A DNA stretch of 20,363 bases from contig JANRKG010000270.1 in assembly GCA_033763635.1 (NCBI GenBank), forward strand, positions 1 through 20,363, read 5' to 3'. Numbering within the stretch: the stretch's first letter is position 1; every line of letters begins with the position of its first letter. Under the pieces are notes generated by a model. The model saw nothing but the letters and a program-made list of their open reading frames with translations. It did not search any database and had not been told where the DNA came from. Source of the DNA: JANRKG01 sp033763635 (GTDB lineage Bacteria; Cyanobacteriota; Cyanobacteriia; GCF-001939115). A program made the position numbers and the translations under genes. Shown one piece after another: positions 1-7,713 of this stretch.

Positions 1-365
1 ACCGTTTCCCCTGCCGGGTTGGGATGCAGTTCCACATCGATCGGTTCTTTCAACGTAGACCACAACAATACCCCTGTAGGACTGAACCATTCCAGGTCAA
101 TGTGATCATCGTCCACTGTTTCCTCGTTGTTGTGGAAGCTAGCTTCCACATTGATCCGTAACTCTCCGCCTTCCCGATGGAAGTTCACGGGTTCGATCAC
201 AAGCGATCGGCTCACGACCTCCACGACATGATTCAAGGTGTCATCAATCCGCTCAATCAACGTTGTACGGACATAAAAGTAGAATCCTGTGGCAAAGAGT
301 AGCAACAGAACGGCAGTGACGATCGTATACCAGAGGGCAAGGCGGCGACGGGTAGCCTGAAACAT
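1..365 (-). CDS. Sensor histidine kinase, N-terminal part (cut by window edge)
   Basis: The reverse strand opens with ATG at 365 and stays open to the window edge, giving 121 codons and no stop. The protein begins MFQATRRRLALWYT, a basic cytosolic start, followed by a hydrophobic segment at about residues 13-32. A charged stretch (TLIERIDDTLNHVVEVV) and an acidic presumed periplasmic sensor region follow. This layout matches the start of membrane-bound two-component sensor kinases of cyanobacteria. The HAMP, dimerization/H-box and ATPase domains would lie beyond the window, so the kinase assignment is inferred from the N-terminus only. The signal sensed is not apparent. The next gene (plus strand, 630) is divergent, separated by about 260 bp in which I recognise no defined promoter. 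Confidence 0.6.
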   Translation of the reverse strand, partial: MFQATRRRLALWYTIVTAVLLLLFATGFYFYVRTTLIERIDDTLNHVVEVVSRSLVIEPVNFHREGGELRINVEASFHNNEETVDDDHIDLEWFSPTGVLLWSTLKEPIDVELHPNPAGET

Positions 366-629
366 AGCAGTATTCTAAACTCGCGCTTTTGAAAGACCCA
401 AGATTTTACGTCTCTATCATCATGGCGTAAGAGCGATTCCCTGTGACAATCATCACCTCCATCCCCCAGTTAGATCACCATCGGATGAACCAGGCATCAC
501 CCGTCTGGGTGCCGAGAATCACCCGATCGGAGAGTGTTAGTTACAGGAATTCTCTGGGAAAAATTTGATATTAGAAACACTGGATTCCTGAAATCGTCAC
601 ACTATTTCTGAACCGTTGGGGTGTTAGGG

Positions 630-839
630 ATGGGAACTCATCAAACCGACTTGATTCAATTTTTGGAAAAAGACCTGGAAATTCCCCAGGACTCAATTTC
701 ACTGGCAATCCAACATTCTGAGCAGGTTCCTACCCTGATTCCGATGGTTCTCTGGCAGTACGGCCTCATCACCCTGGCCCAACTGGAGCGGGTGTTTGAT
801 TGGTTAGAGAACCGTTCCCTGATGCTTCAGGATGCCTGA
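630..839 (+). CDS. DUF2949-type small cyanobacterial protein
   Basis: This 69-residue soluble protein reads MGTHQTDLIQFLEKDLEIP, then a helical region containing LIPMVLWQYGLITLAQLERVFDWLE. The pattern of a polar N-terminal helix, an acidic linker, and WQYGLITL followed by LE(R)xFDWLE is what I recall for the DUF2949 family, which is restricted to cyanobacteria and has no known function. I chose ATG 630 because a GGGG stretch lies about 8 nt upstream; an in-frame GTG at 621 would add three residues. A canonical intrinsic terminator starts 33 bp after the stop, so the gene is probably monocistronic. No signal peptide or membrane segment is visible. Confidence 0.72.
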   Translation: MGTHQTDLIQFLEKDLEIPQDSISLAIQHSEQVPTLIPMVLWQYGLITLAQLERVFDWLENRSLMLQDA

Positions 840-872
840 TTTACTGATTTTTCTCCTGAACTCGATTCTCTC

Positions 873-899
873 AGCCCCTCTTGCGAGGGGCTTTTTTTT
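873..899 (+). terminator. Rho-independent terminator of the DUF2949 gene
   Basis: An 8-bp perfect stem (AGCCCCTC / GAGGGGCT) with a 4-nt loop (TTGC) is followed directly by seven T residues. It lies 33 bp downstream of the DUF2949 stop. It also falls inside the long open frame that leads into the M50 protease, which argues that the protease does not start at ATG 832. Confidence 0.85.
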
Positions 900-960
900 A
901 CAGTGGCAAGTCCTAAGGTTGATCGGGCAAACTGGAGAAGCAACGTTACACCATCTATTC

Positions 961-2250
961 ATGCCATTCAGTTCCTTAATTCCGTCATCGACTGGGTTGT
1001 TGATCGCCGGAGTTGTCTGTCTGGGTTGGGTCATCTCCCTGTGTCTGCACGAATTTGGTCACGCGATCGTCGCCTACTGGGGCGGGGATACCTCTGTGAA
1101 AGAAAAGGGATATCTCACCCTCAATCCCCTCAAATACACAGACCCCACCCTGAGCCTGATGATGCCCCTGATTTTCCTTCTATTGGGAGGAATTGCCCTT
1201 CCCGGAGGTGCGGTCTACATCGATCACGGGAAGTTGCGGAATCGTTGGTGGGAGAGTGCCGTTTCCCTGGCAGGGCCAACCGCCAGCGGGTTAACGGCTC
1301 TGGTATTGGCAAGTCCCTTCTGGCTGGGCTGGCTTGGCCCCGTCACGGATCATTGGGTCTGGTTGGCTCTGGCTCTGCTCGTGTTTCTAGAAATCTTTGC
1401 GTGTTTGTTCAACCTTCTGCCCGTTCCGTCGTTGGATGGGTATGGCGCTTTAGAACCCTGGCTTCCTGACAGTATCCGACAACCGCTCAACCGTCTTGGG
1501 CGCTATAGCCTCTGGATCTTGTTTGGCCTGTTTATGGTGGCCCCCCAGGTGGGCCGTCCCCTATGGAGAGCCGTCTATGATATTGGAGATTGGTTACAAG
1601 TTCCCCCTGCGTTAGTGGGCCAAGGGTTTGCGCTGTTTGATCAGGGCATGTGGGCAATTTTTCTCACCGGATTGGGCATGTATCTGATCGCTCGACAGGT
1701 TAGCCGATCGCCCCAGGAAGCGACTTACGATCGCGCCAATCGTCTCCTCAAAGCCGGAAAGCTGGAAGAAGCCCTCGCCACTTATCAGCAACTCATCACC
1801 CTGCACCCCGATTATTCCCCGGCCTGGGTCATGCAAGCGACGACTCTCCATGCCCTGAAACGTTCCTCCGAGGCTCTTAACTCTCTGGATCAGGCGATCG
1901 AACTCCAACCTGACAATCCCCTTACCTGGGTGCAGAAAGGTTGGTTATTGGGGGAGATGGAGCGTTACGAGGAATCGATTGTGGCTTTTGATCGGGCGAT
2001 CGAACTTCATCCCCAGTATGGAGATGCCTGGTACAACCGAGCCTGTGATCAGACCCTTTTGGGAGACCAGGAAGGCGCATTACAGAGCTTACGCCGTGCT
2101 TATGATCTGGATTATTACCGCTTCCGCCATTTGGCAAAAACCGACACCTGTTTCGATGCTCTGCGAGAGCATCCCCGGTTCCAAAAAATGTTGCGAGTGC
2201 CTCCCCATCGTTTGGAAATGGAAGAAGCACTCGCAAAAGAAAAAAGATGA
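961..2250 (+). CDS. M50 (site-2 protease family) zinc metallopeptidase with C-terminal TPR domain
   Basis: This is an intramembrane-type zinc protease. In the 429-residue form from ATG 961, residues 13-40 form a membrane helix carrying HEFGH (30-34), the M50 HExxH zinc site. SLAGPTASG (102-110) and NLLPVPSLDG (151-160) match the conserved AGP segment and the second metal-ligand motif with Asp159. Several further hydrophobic helices run to about residue 245. From about 255 to 395 there are three to four TPR units (for example KLEEALATYQQLITLHPDYSPAW and the units after it), probably a cytosolic protein-binding module. The start is uncertain. The frame is open back to ATG 832, which overlaps the preceding gene, but a strong terminator sits at 873-899, so I prefer ATG 961; TTG 919 is another option. 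The substrate is unknown. Confidence 0.85.
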   Translation: MPFSSLIPSSTGLLIAGVVCLGWVISLCLHEFGHAIVAYWGGDTSVKEKGYLTLNPLKYTDPTLSLMMPLIFLLLGGIALPGGAVYIDHGKLRNRWWESAVSLAGPTASGLTALVLASPFWLGWLGPVTDHWVWLALALLVFLEIFACLFNLLPVPSLDGYGALEPWLPDSIRQPLNRLGRYSLWILFGLFMVAPQVGRPLWRAVYDIGDWLQVPPALVGQGFALFDQGMWAIFLTGLGMYLIARQVSRSPQEATYDRANRLLKAGKLEEALATYQQLITLHPDYSPAWVMQATTLHALKRSSEALNSLDQAIELQPDNPLTWVQKGWLLGEMERYEESIVAFDRAIELHPQYGDAWYNRACDQTLLGDQEGALQSLRRAYDLDYYRFRHLAKTDTCFDALREHPRFQKMLRVPPHRLEMEEALAKEKR

Positions 2251-2295
2251 AGGGGAGAGAGGCTCTACTAGCCCCCCTCGAAGCAATTTCAATCC

Positions 2296-2697
2296 TTATG
2301 GATTTGCAGGAGTTGTGGGTTCCAGAGTCGGGGAAGGCACAGGTTCCGTGACGTTGGGCGCTTCCTGATCAGTTGCAGGTTGCTGCGGTGCAGGACTGGG
2401 AGCCTGAATATTCACCTCCGGTGCGGGAGCAGCGGGCACCTGGATATTCACGTCCGGGGCCTTTTGAGGGACGGGCACCACTTCACGAGTCCGCTCGATC
2501 ACCGTCCGGTTTTGGGCCGGAGCCTGTTGCGGAGCTGGGCGATCGTTGAACAAGAAGAAAGCACCCAATCCCAAAGCCGCCAGGGTTGCCAGGGACAGCC
2601 CGATCAGTAAACCATTGGCAGAATCATCTTCCCGAATGACTTCCCGGTTATTATTCACTTCTCGTCTATAAACTTCTCGATCGCGTAAATCCGGCAT
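2296..2697 (-). CDS. Small single-pass membrane protein with Pro-rich tail, function unknown
   Basis: This is a 133-residue protein. Residues 1-26 are charged (MPDLRDREVYRREVNNNR and onward, ending EDDSAN). Residues about 27-49 form one hydrophobic helix (GLLIGLSLATLAALGLGAFFLF). The rest is a Pro/Ala/Gln-rich tail with two similar segments (PDVNIQVPAAPAP and PEVNIQAPSPAPQ). I do not recognise a defined family; similar short cyanobacterial proteins are usually called hypothetical. The tail could lie on either side of the membrane; a charged cytosolic N-terminus would place it outside. The start at ATG 2697 is supported by AGGTGA just upstream; the in-frame GTG at 2706 lies inside that ribosome-binding site. 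It converges on the M50 protease gene, 45 bp away. Confidence 0.7.
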   Translation of the reverse strand: MPDLRDREVYRREVNNNREVIREDDSANGLLIGLSLATLAALGLGAFFLFNDRPAPQQAPAQNRTVIERTREVVPVPQKAPDVNIQVPAAPAPEVNIQAPSPAPQQPATDQEAPNVTEPVPSPTLEPTTPANP

Positions 2698-2784
2698 ATT
2701 TATCACCTATGTTGCTAAAAGTACGTTTTCAGAAATTCCATTCGTCGGAATTTTTATCTGAAACCACCTTAGCCGCCTATCCAG

Positions 2785-2809
2785 CCCTCTCAGTTCTTCC
2801 CTGAGAGGG
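2785..2809. terminator. Stem-loop downstream of the MDR dehydrogenase gene (terminator-like, no T-run)
   Basis: A 9-bp perfect inverted repeat (CCCTCTCAG / CTGAGAGGG) has a 7-nt loop. On the minus strand it follows the stop of the dehydrogenase gene by about 58 nt and precedes the 133-aa membrane protein gene. No T-tract follows on either strand, so terminator activity is only a possibility. Confidence 0.45.
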
Positions 2810-2866
2810 TGATCTGCTATACCAGAGGAGTGATTCTGGCGAAAGGGAAGGGAAGAGGATTCTTGC

Positions 2867-3913
2867 TCAGGGATAAATTAGAATCTTGTAGGTTTCTGGA
2901 GTCGGGGCCACCGCCCGTTCCACTGCCTGGGCCAGGTCTTGGAGCGGATACCGATCGCTCACCAAACTATCTACATCAATCCGCCGATTGAACACAATAT
3001 CCGCAGCCTGGGCCTGAACCCGGAACGAAGAACTGTAGCTCCCCATCAGATCAATTTCCCGACGGTACAAAAGGTTAGGGTTGATGGGAATCTCCACTTC
3101 ATCCGGAAATTCGGCAAAGAATAGGATTTTGCCACCCTTGCGAGTGCAGTCAAGCGCCTGAAAGAAAGCTTTCTCGCTGGGAACCGCCAGGATACTGGTA
3201 TCCACTCCCATTCCTCCCGTCAGGGCATGAATTTTGGTAGCCAAATCCGGATCACGGGCATCGAAAGCAGCTTCGGCTCCCAGATCCAGGGCTTTCTGAA
3301 TGCGGCTGGGAATCAAATCTGTCGTGATGGCTCTGGCTCCGAAGTGGCGCACCAGCATCACAAACATGAGGCCGATCGGTCCTGCCCCGGTGATCAGCAC
3401 GGTCTGCCCTGCTTCAACCCGCGCTTTTTTTATGGCTTTCAGGCAGCAATTGGTCGGTTCAACAAAGCTGGCTTGCTCAAAAGTAACGGAATCGGGAATG
3501 GGAATCAGTCCCCCGTTCCGCACAATATGCCCCGGCACTTTCACATAGTCCGCAAATCCCCCTCCACTGGGCGCAAACCCCGCCGTCGTGGTGACGGTTT
3601 TATAGACTTCGCACATGGAGAAGTTATCGTTCAGGCAATACCCACAATGCATACAGGGAATGTGGTGCATGACGACGACCCGATCGCCCATCTGCCAGGT
3701 CTGAACCTCGGACCCCACTGCGGCGATCGTCCCTGCGGTTTCGTGCCCGAAGATGCGGGGCGGTTCGTAGAGGGGATACCGAATTTTTTTGATGTCAGAT
3801 TGGCAGAGTCCCACTACTCGCACCTGAACCAGTACCTCATCCGGGGCAAGGCTGGGGGTGGGAACGTCCTCGTAACTCAGTTGATTCACACCTCTGAAAA
3901 CCTGTGCTTTCAT
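2867..3913 (-). CDS. Zinc-dependent alcohol/polyol dehydrogenase-like MDR oxidoreductase
   Basis: This is a 348-residue medium-chain dehydrogenase/reductase. Catalytic zinc ligands appear as Cys37 (GLCQSD), His57-Glu58 (FGHE) and Glu152 (FVEPTNC). Four cysteines at 87, 90, 93 and 101 (CMHCGYCxxxxxxxC) form the structural zinc lobe. GAGPIG (176-181) is the nucleotide-binding turn, followed by an acidic residue (TTDLIPSR), which favours NAD over NADP. Family members oxidize alcohols, polyols or sugar-like substrates to carbonyls; the substrate here cannot be told from sequence. The start at ATG 3913 is supported by AAGGA upstream; the frame continues open to 4111 but overlaps the divergent gene. 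It is divergent from the FAD oxidoreductase with about 70 bp between starts, so the two may share a control region and a pathway. Confidence 0.88.
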   Translation of the reverse strand: MKAQVFRGVNQLSYEDVPTPSLAPDEVLVQVRVVGLCQSDIKKIRYPLYEPPRIFGHETAGTIAAVGSEVQTWQMGDRVVVMHHIPCMHCGYCLNDNFSMCEVYKTVTTTAGFAPSGGGFADYVKVPGHIVRNGGLIPIPDSVTFEQASFVEPTNCCLKAIKKARVEAGQTVLITGAGPIGLMFVMLVRHFGARAITTDLIPSRIQKALDLGAEAAFDARDPDLATKIHALTGGMGVDTSILAVPSEKAFFQALDCTRKGGKILFFAEFPDEVEIPINPNLLYRREIDLMGSYSSSFRVQAQAADIVFNRRIDVDSLVSDRYPLQDLAQAVERAVAPTPETYKILIYP

Positions 3914-3983
3914 CGTTGGTTCCTTATGCCTGAAAAAGGGCGCAAAAGTCTTAAACTGTCCATAGCTTACAATGGGCGGGGCA

Positions 3984-5771
3984 ATGGAAGAACGGATCAC
4001 AGATGTGCTGGTGGTAGGGGGTGGAGTCGGTGGCACAGCGGCGGCAATCCAGGCAGCACGACGAGGGGCAAAGACAATTCTGGTGAGTGAGTTTCCCTGG
4101 CTGGGCGGCATGCTGACCAGTGCGGGGGTTTCGGCTCCAGATGGAAATGAGTTATTCGCCTTTCAAACAGGACTTTGGGGGGCATTCCTGCGAGAATTGG
4201 TCATTCGTCAACCGGAAGGGCTTGATCATGCCTGGGTGAGCTTTTTCACTTATGAACCCCGAATCGGGGCCGAGATATTTGCCGATTGGGTCCGATCGCT
4301 TCCCAACCTCGAATGGATCGTCGGACAACGCCCCCGCCAAGTCTTGAAGCAAGGGAACCGGATCACAGGCGTTCAGTTTCCAGATTTTAGGATTCAAGCC
4401 CAGATCACCTTAGATGGCACCGAATTGGGCGATCTGTTGGCGATCGGCGAGATTCCCTATCGGTGGGGATGGGAGGCCCGATCCCAGTGGCAGGAACCCA
4501 GTGCCCCCGATTCTTCTGAAATTGTGCAAAAGCTCAATGCGACCTATCCTGTTCAGGCTCCTACCTGGGTGGTGGTGATGCAAGACTTTGGGGAGGGGAC
4601 GATCGCCCCCGAAATTCCCCCACCCCCCCACTATGATCCGGCCCTGTTTGCCGGAGTCTGGGAAGGGTATGGGCCAGAGATGTTTCTCAACTACGGACGC
4701 TTGCCCGGAAACCGCTTCATGATCAACTGGCCGCAGCAGGGCAACGATTACGGGGAAGGAACGGAGCGGTTAATTCAGGATCGGGAAGCTCAACAGGAAT
4801 TTTGGCAATTGGCCCAGGGGCATAGCCAGGGGTTTGCCCACTTTATCCAATCCCAGTTGGGGCGACGGTATGGACTGGCAGAGGAAACGTTTCCTAAAGG
4901 AATTCCGGGTTGCCCCGGTGGGGGAGCTTATGCTCTCCATCCCTATTACCGGGAAAGTCGGCGACTCCAGGGAATGGTGACGGTGCGGGAGCAAGATCTT
5001 TTGCCTGTCGTGGGAGGTCGGGTTGCGGCACTGCCCCATGCGGGAGATTCGATCGCGATCGGCAACTACCCGAATGATCACCACTATCCCCCTGCCGCAA
5101 AGCAGATTTACGACTTGAAACTGCATCCCAAATCAATTCGCTGGGGAGGTCGCTGGACGGGGACATCTTTCACGATTCCCTATGGGGCGTTGGTTGCCCA
5201 GGAAATCGATGGATTTCTCGTATGTGAAAAAAATATTTCGGTATCGCACATGGCGAACGGTGCAACTCGCTTACAGCCTTGTGTGCTGGGCATTGGGCAA
5301 GCGGCAGGGATGGCAGCGACTCTCTGCATCGAACAACATTGTCTCCCTCGTGAATTACCAGTCCGATCGCTCCAGGAAGCCCTCCTGCAAGACCCGATCG
5401 CCCCATCCGCCGTGATTCCCCTCTTCAACCTGCCCGCTCATCACCCTGATTGGTTGCACTGGCAACGCCATTATCTGGATCACCCAGAAACTTACCCAAT
5501 TGACGGAGATGCACCCATTGAACCGATCGCCTTACCGATCAACGACTCCAGAACTCAAAACTTCTCAGGAATTTTTTGTCGTCTGGGAGATCAGCAGTAC
5601 ACCCTGACCCTAACGGATCAAACCGTTCTGAACCTTGTAACGTTGGATGCAGGGATCGATCGCCAATTGCAGACCTACCAGGATAGGGAGGCGATCGGTG
5701 TAGAAGGTCGCTGGAACCCATTCGGAGAATGGGTGCTGGTCAATCGCATCACCGAAGAGCGAAATGCCTAA
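3984..5771 (+). CDS. FAD-dependent oxidoreductase (FAD_oxidored-like family)
   Basis: This 595-residue protein opens with the dinucleotide-binding motif VVGGGVGG (residues 10-17, Rossmann fold). LGGMLTSAGVS follows at about residue 39. Near residue 450 a second conserved FAD-contact region appears (NGATRLQPCVLGIGQAAGMAA). This combination matches the family of FAD-dependent oxidoreductases found in many cyanobacteria and sometimes labelled xanthan lyase-like. The last 130 or so residues form an extra C-terminal domain. No signal peptide is visible, so it is presumably cytosolic. The substrate is unknown. ATG 3984 gives MEERITDV, a compact start before the Rossmann strand; ATG 3972 would add four residues. 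It is divergent from the zinc dehydrogenase and followed 14 bp later by a copy of a dispersed repeat. Confidence 0.85.
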   Translation: MEERITDVLVVGGGVGGTAAAIQAARRGAKTILVSEFPWLGGMLTSAGVSAPDGNELFAFQTGLWGAFLRELVIRQPEGLDHAWVSFFTYEPRIGAEIFADWVRSLPNLEWIVGQRPRQVLKQGNRITGVQFPDFRIQAQITLDGTELGDLLAIGEIPYRWGWEARSQWQEPSAPDSSEIVQKLNATYPVQAPTWVVVMQDFGEGTIAPEIPPPPHYDPALFAGVWEGYGPEMFLNYGRLPGNRFMINWPQQGNDYGEGTERLIQDREAQQEFWQLAQGHSQGFAHFIQSQLGRRYGLAEETFPKGIPGCPGGGAYALHPYYRESRRLQGMVTVREQDLLPVVGGRVAALPHAGDSIAIGNYPNDHHYPPAAKQIYDLKLHPKSIRWGGRWTGTSFTIPYGALVAQEIDGFLVCEKNISVSHMANGATRLQPCVLGIGQAAGMAATLCIEQHCLPRELPVRSLQEALLQDPIAPSAVIPLFNLPAHHPDWLHWQRHYLDHPETYPIDGDAPIEPIALPINDSRTQNFSGIFCRLGDQQYTLTLTDQTVLNLVTLDAGIDRQLQTYQDREAIGVEGRWNPFGEWVLVNRITEERNA

Positions 5772-5785
5772 TTTCCACAACTGCT

Positions 5786-5837
5786 GGTTGAGCGGAGCCA
5801 AAACCAGCGGATAGATTGTTTTTCGGAAATCTCCTAA
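5786..5837 (-). repeat. Solo arm of a dispersed foldback repeat, ending in the livM stop codon
   Basis: On the minus strand this copy begins TTAGGAGATTTCCGAAAAAC and continues to a GC-rich part (CCGCTGGTTTTGGCTCCGCT). It matches the right arm of the 119-bp element at 10532-10650 with only a few mismatches over about 50 bp. Its first bases contain the TAG stop of livM. A GCTGGTT/AACCAGC stem forms inside it (5783-5807), and a T5 run follows on the plus strand, so it might also help terminate the FAD oxidoreductase transcript. Confidence 0.75.
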
Positions 5838-6763
5838 ACTCTTTTTCCCTGTTTTTTGCGTCGTTTAAACAATTCTGGTGTCACCAGCCCTTGGGGAAAA
5901 AACACACTTCCTAACACAATCAAAATTCCGAAAATAATTAAACGACCATCTCGGAAAAACTGAGCTAGCCAGAGGGGCAGCCCTGCAATATCTGCCATCG
6001 CCCGTAACACCTCCGGTAGGGCTGTGAAGATCATGCCTCCGACGACTGGGCCTAAAAACGTTCGTGATCCACCAATTAAAACAAAGGTGAGGTAAATAAT
6101 ACTGGCATCAAAAGTGCCCTGACGGGCATTCCAGGTATTTAGGAAGTGGGCACTGACTGCCCCAACCATCCCTGCCAGAATTGCCCCCAGGACAAAAGCC
6201 AGCACTTTATAGTAGGTGGGATTAATGCCCATCGCGTCAGCCGCCAACTCGTCTTCGCGAATTGCTATTAAGGCGCGGCCCACCCGAATTCGTTCCAGTC
6301 GATACACAAAGGCCATACTCAGGGCCAGCAGGGGAATCGCCACCCACAAGTATTCGATCGGGGTTTGAAACGGCTGCGGAATCCCAAAAATCCCGATCGC
6401 ACCCCCCGTAATATCCAGGTTGAGGCAGAGGATGCGAAGAATTTCGACAAAGGCGATCGTGGCAATTGCCAGATAAATCCCCCGCAACCGCAACGCCGGA
6501 ACCCCGACAACCACCGCCACCCCCCCACATAGCAGAGCGGCGGCCCCCATTTCCAGCAAGAGCAGGGGCAGGGGAAACGGGCCGGAGGTTCGGAAGACCT
6601 GGGTGGATAGAATGGCAGCGACGTAACCGCCCAGCGCATAAAATCCAGGGCTAGCCAGAGATAATTGCCCTGCCATCAGGGGCAGGTAAAGGGAAAGGCC
6701 CAGCAATGCCCCCCAAATCATAGAGACAAGTAAAAAACCGTAGGTGGTGAAAAACCCGGTCAT
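5834..6763 (-). CDS. livM: Branched-chain/neutral amino acid ABC transporter permease, LivM type
   Basis: This is a 309-residue integral membrane protein with about eight to ten hydrophobic helices. It carries the LivM hallmarks: an early segment with GQLSLASPGFYALGGY, ALRLRGIYLAIATIAF, and the cytosolic coupling loop with GRALIAIREDELAADAMGIN, which contacts the transporter ATPase. It would form the membrane channel with LivH for uptake of branched-chain or neutral amino acids. In cyanobacteria the equivalent pair is called NatC/NatD. ATG 6763 overlaps the livH stop by one nucleotide (TGATG), with AAAAGG just upstream; GTG 6766 is the alternative. No livG, livF or binding-protein gene is in the window. 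The stop codon TAG is supplied by a dispersed repeat. Confidence 0.88.
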   Translation of the reverse strand: MTGFFTTYGFLLVSMIWGALLGLSLYLPLMAGQLSLASPGFYALGGYVAAILSTQVFRTSGPFPLPLLLLEMGAAALLCGGVAVVVGVPALRLRGIYLAIATIAFVEILRILCLNLDITGGAIGIFGIPQPFQTPIEYLWVAIPLLALSMAFVYRLERIRVGRALIAIREDELAADAMGINPTYYKVLAFVLGAILAGMVGAVSAHFLNTWNARQGTFDASIIYLTFVLIGGSRTFLGPVVGGMIFTALPEVLRAMADIAGLPLWLAQFFRDGRLIIFGILIVLGSVFFPQGLVTPELFKRRKKQGKRV

Positions 6764-7713
6764 CACACCTTTTGGATAAAGGAACGGCCCAACAACCCCT
6801 GAGGGCGAACGAGCAGCACCAAAAATAATAAACCAAAGGCTACCGCGTCTTTGTAAGCCGATAGGGATGAAGGAACAAAAGCCTCCGCCAGCCCGATCGT
6901 CATCCCACCGAGAACGGCTCCGGGAATACTACTGAGTCCCCCCAAAACAATCACCGCCAGCCCTTTCAGGCCAAAAGTAATCCCAAAATATGGACCCGCG
7001 ATACTGAAGCTCGATCCAACCAGGGTTCCCGCTAAGCCACCCAGGAAACTACTCACAAAAAAGGTGAGGACAATATAGCGATCGGGATTGATGCCCAACA
7101 AACTCGCAGTTACCGGATCTTCGGCAACGGCCCGCATGGCTTTTCCATACTTCGTGCCATTGATCAGATAGGTCAAAAGGCTCAGAAAGAAGACGGAGAC
7201 CGCAAAGATGACAATCTGAACAGTGCGAATGGGAACGGGTTGTTCCGTAGTCCCAAAGTTGATGGCGGGGGGGAGGTTTCCATAGGTATTTGCGGGGAAA
7301 GTATAAATTTCTGCCCCCACAAGATACTGAATCAGGTTCACAATCACCACTGCCATTCCCAGACTGGAAACAACTGTGAGCAAGGGATCGGAGCCTTTCC
7401 GCCGCAAGGGTTCAAAAGCCCAACGCTCGATCGCAATCCCCACGCATCCCGCCAGGGCACTTCCTACGAGAAGGGCCAGCGGAAAATTCAATTGGAGGGG
7501 CAGGGCTAGATTTGCTAAAAGACCATTAAACCCAAAGCGGCCCCCCATGAGGCTGTAGGTAAAGTAAGCACCCAGGGTAAAAATCGCCCCGTGGGCAAAG
7601 TTAATAATTCCTAAGATAGAGAAAATCAGCGTGTACCCCAACGCGAAGATGGCGTACACGCTGCCAACGGATAAACCGTTGAGAACCTGTTGCAACAGGA
7701 GGGTCAGGTCCAT
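6763..7713 (-). CDS. livH: Branched-chain/neutral amino acid ABC transporter permease, LivH type
   Basis: This 316-residue multi-spanning membrane protein has the standard LivH start (LLQQVLNGLSVGSVYAIFALGYTLIF), GIINFAHGAIFTLGAY, the coupling loop GKAMRAVAEDPVTASLLGIN, and the C-terminal GGLSSIPGAVLGG. It pairs with LivM to make the permease of a hydrophobic/neutral amino acid importer (the Nat system in cyanobacteria). The ATG at 7713 overlaps the TAA of the preceding rlpA-like gene by one base (TAATG), and its own TGA overlaps the livM start. This tight coupling implies that all three are translated from one mRNA. Substrate specificity cannot be read from the permeases. Confidence 0.9.
   Translation of the reverse strand: MDLTLLLQQVLNGLSVGSVYAIFALGYTLIFSILGIINFAHGAIFTLGAYFTYSLMGGRFGFNGLLANLALPLQLNFPLALLVGSALAGCVGIAIERWAFEPLRRKGSDPLLTVVSSLGMAVVIVNLIQYLVGAEIYTFPANTYGNLPPAINFGTTEQPVPIRTVQIVIFAVSVFFLSLLTYLINGTKYGKAMRAVAEDPVTASLLGINPDRYIVLTFFVSSFLGGLAGTLVGSSFSIAGPYFGITFGLKGLAVIVLGGLSSIPGAVLGGMTIGLAEAFVPSSLSAYKDAVAFGLLFLVLLVRPQGLLGRSFIQKV

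Noticed and set aside
3227..4090. Long plus-strand frame (287 residues) opposite the zinc dehydrogenase
   Set aside because: It is the complement of a gene with clear catalytic motifs; its translation is rich in His, Arg and Pro with no family features.
6237..6654. Several frames within livM on both strands
   Set aside because: They lie inside a clear permease gene, and their low-complexity Gly/Arg/Pro content reflects codon shadows.
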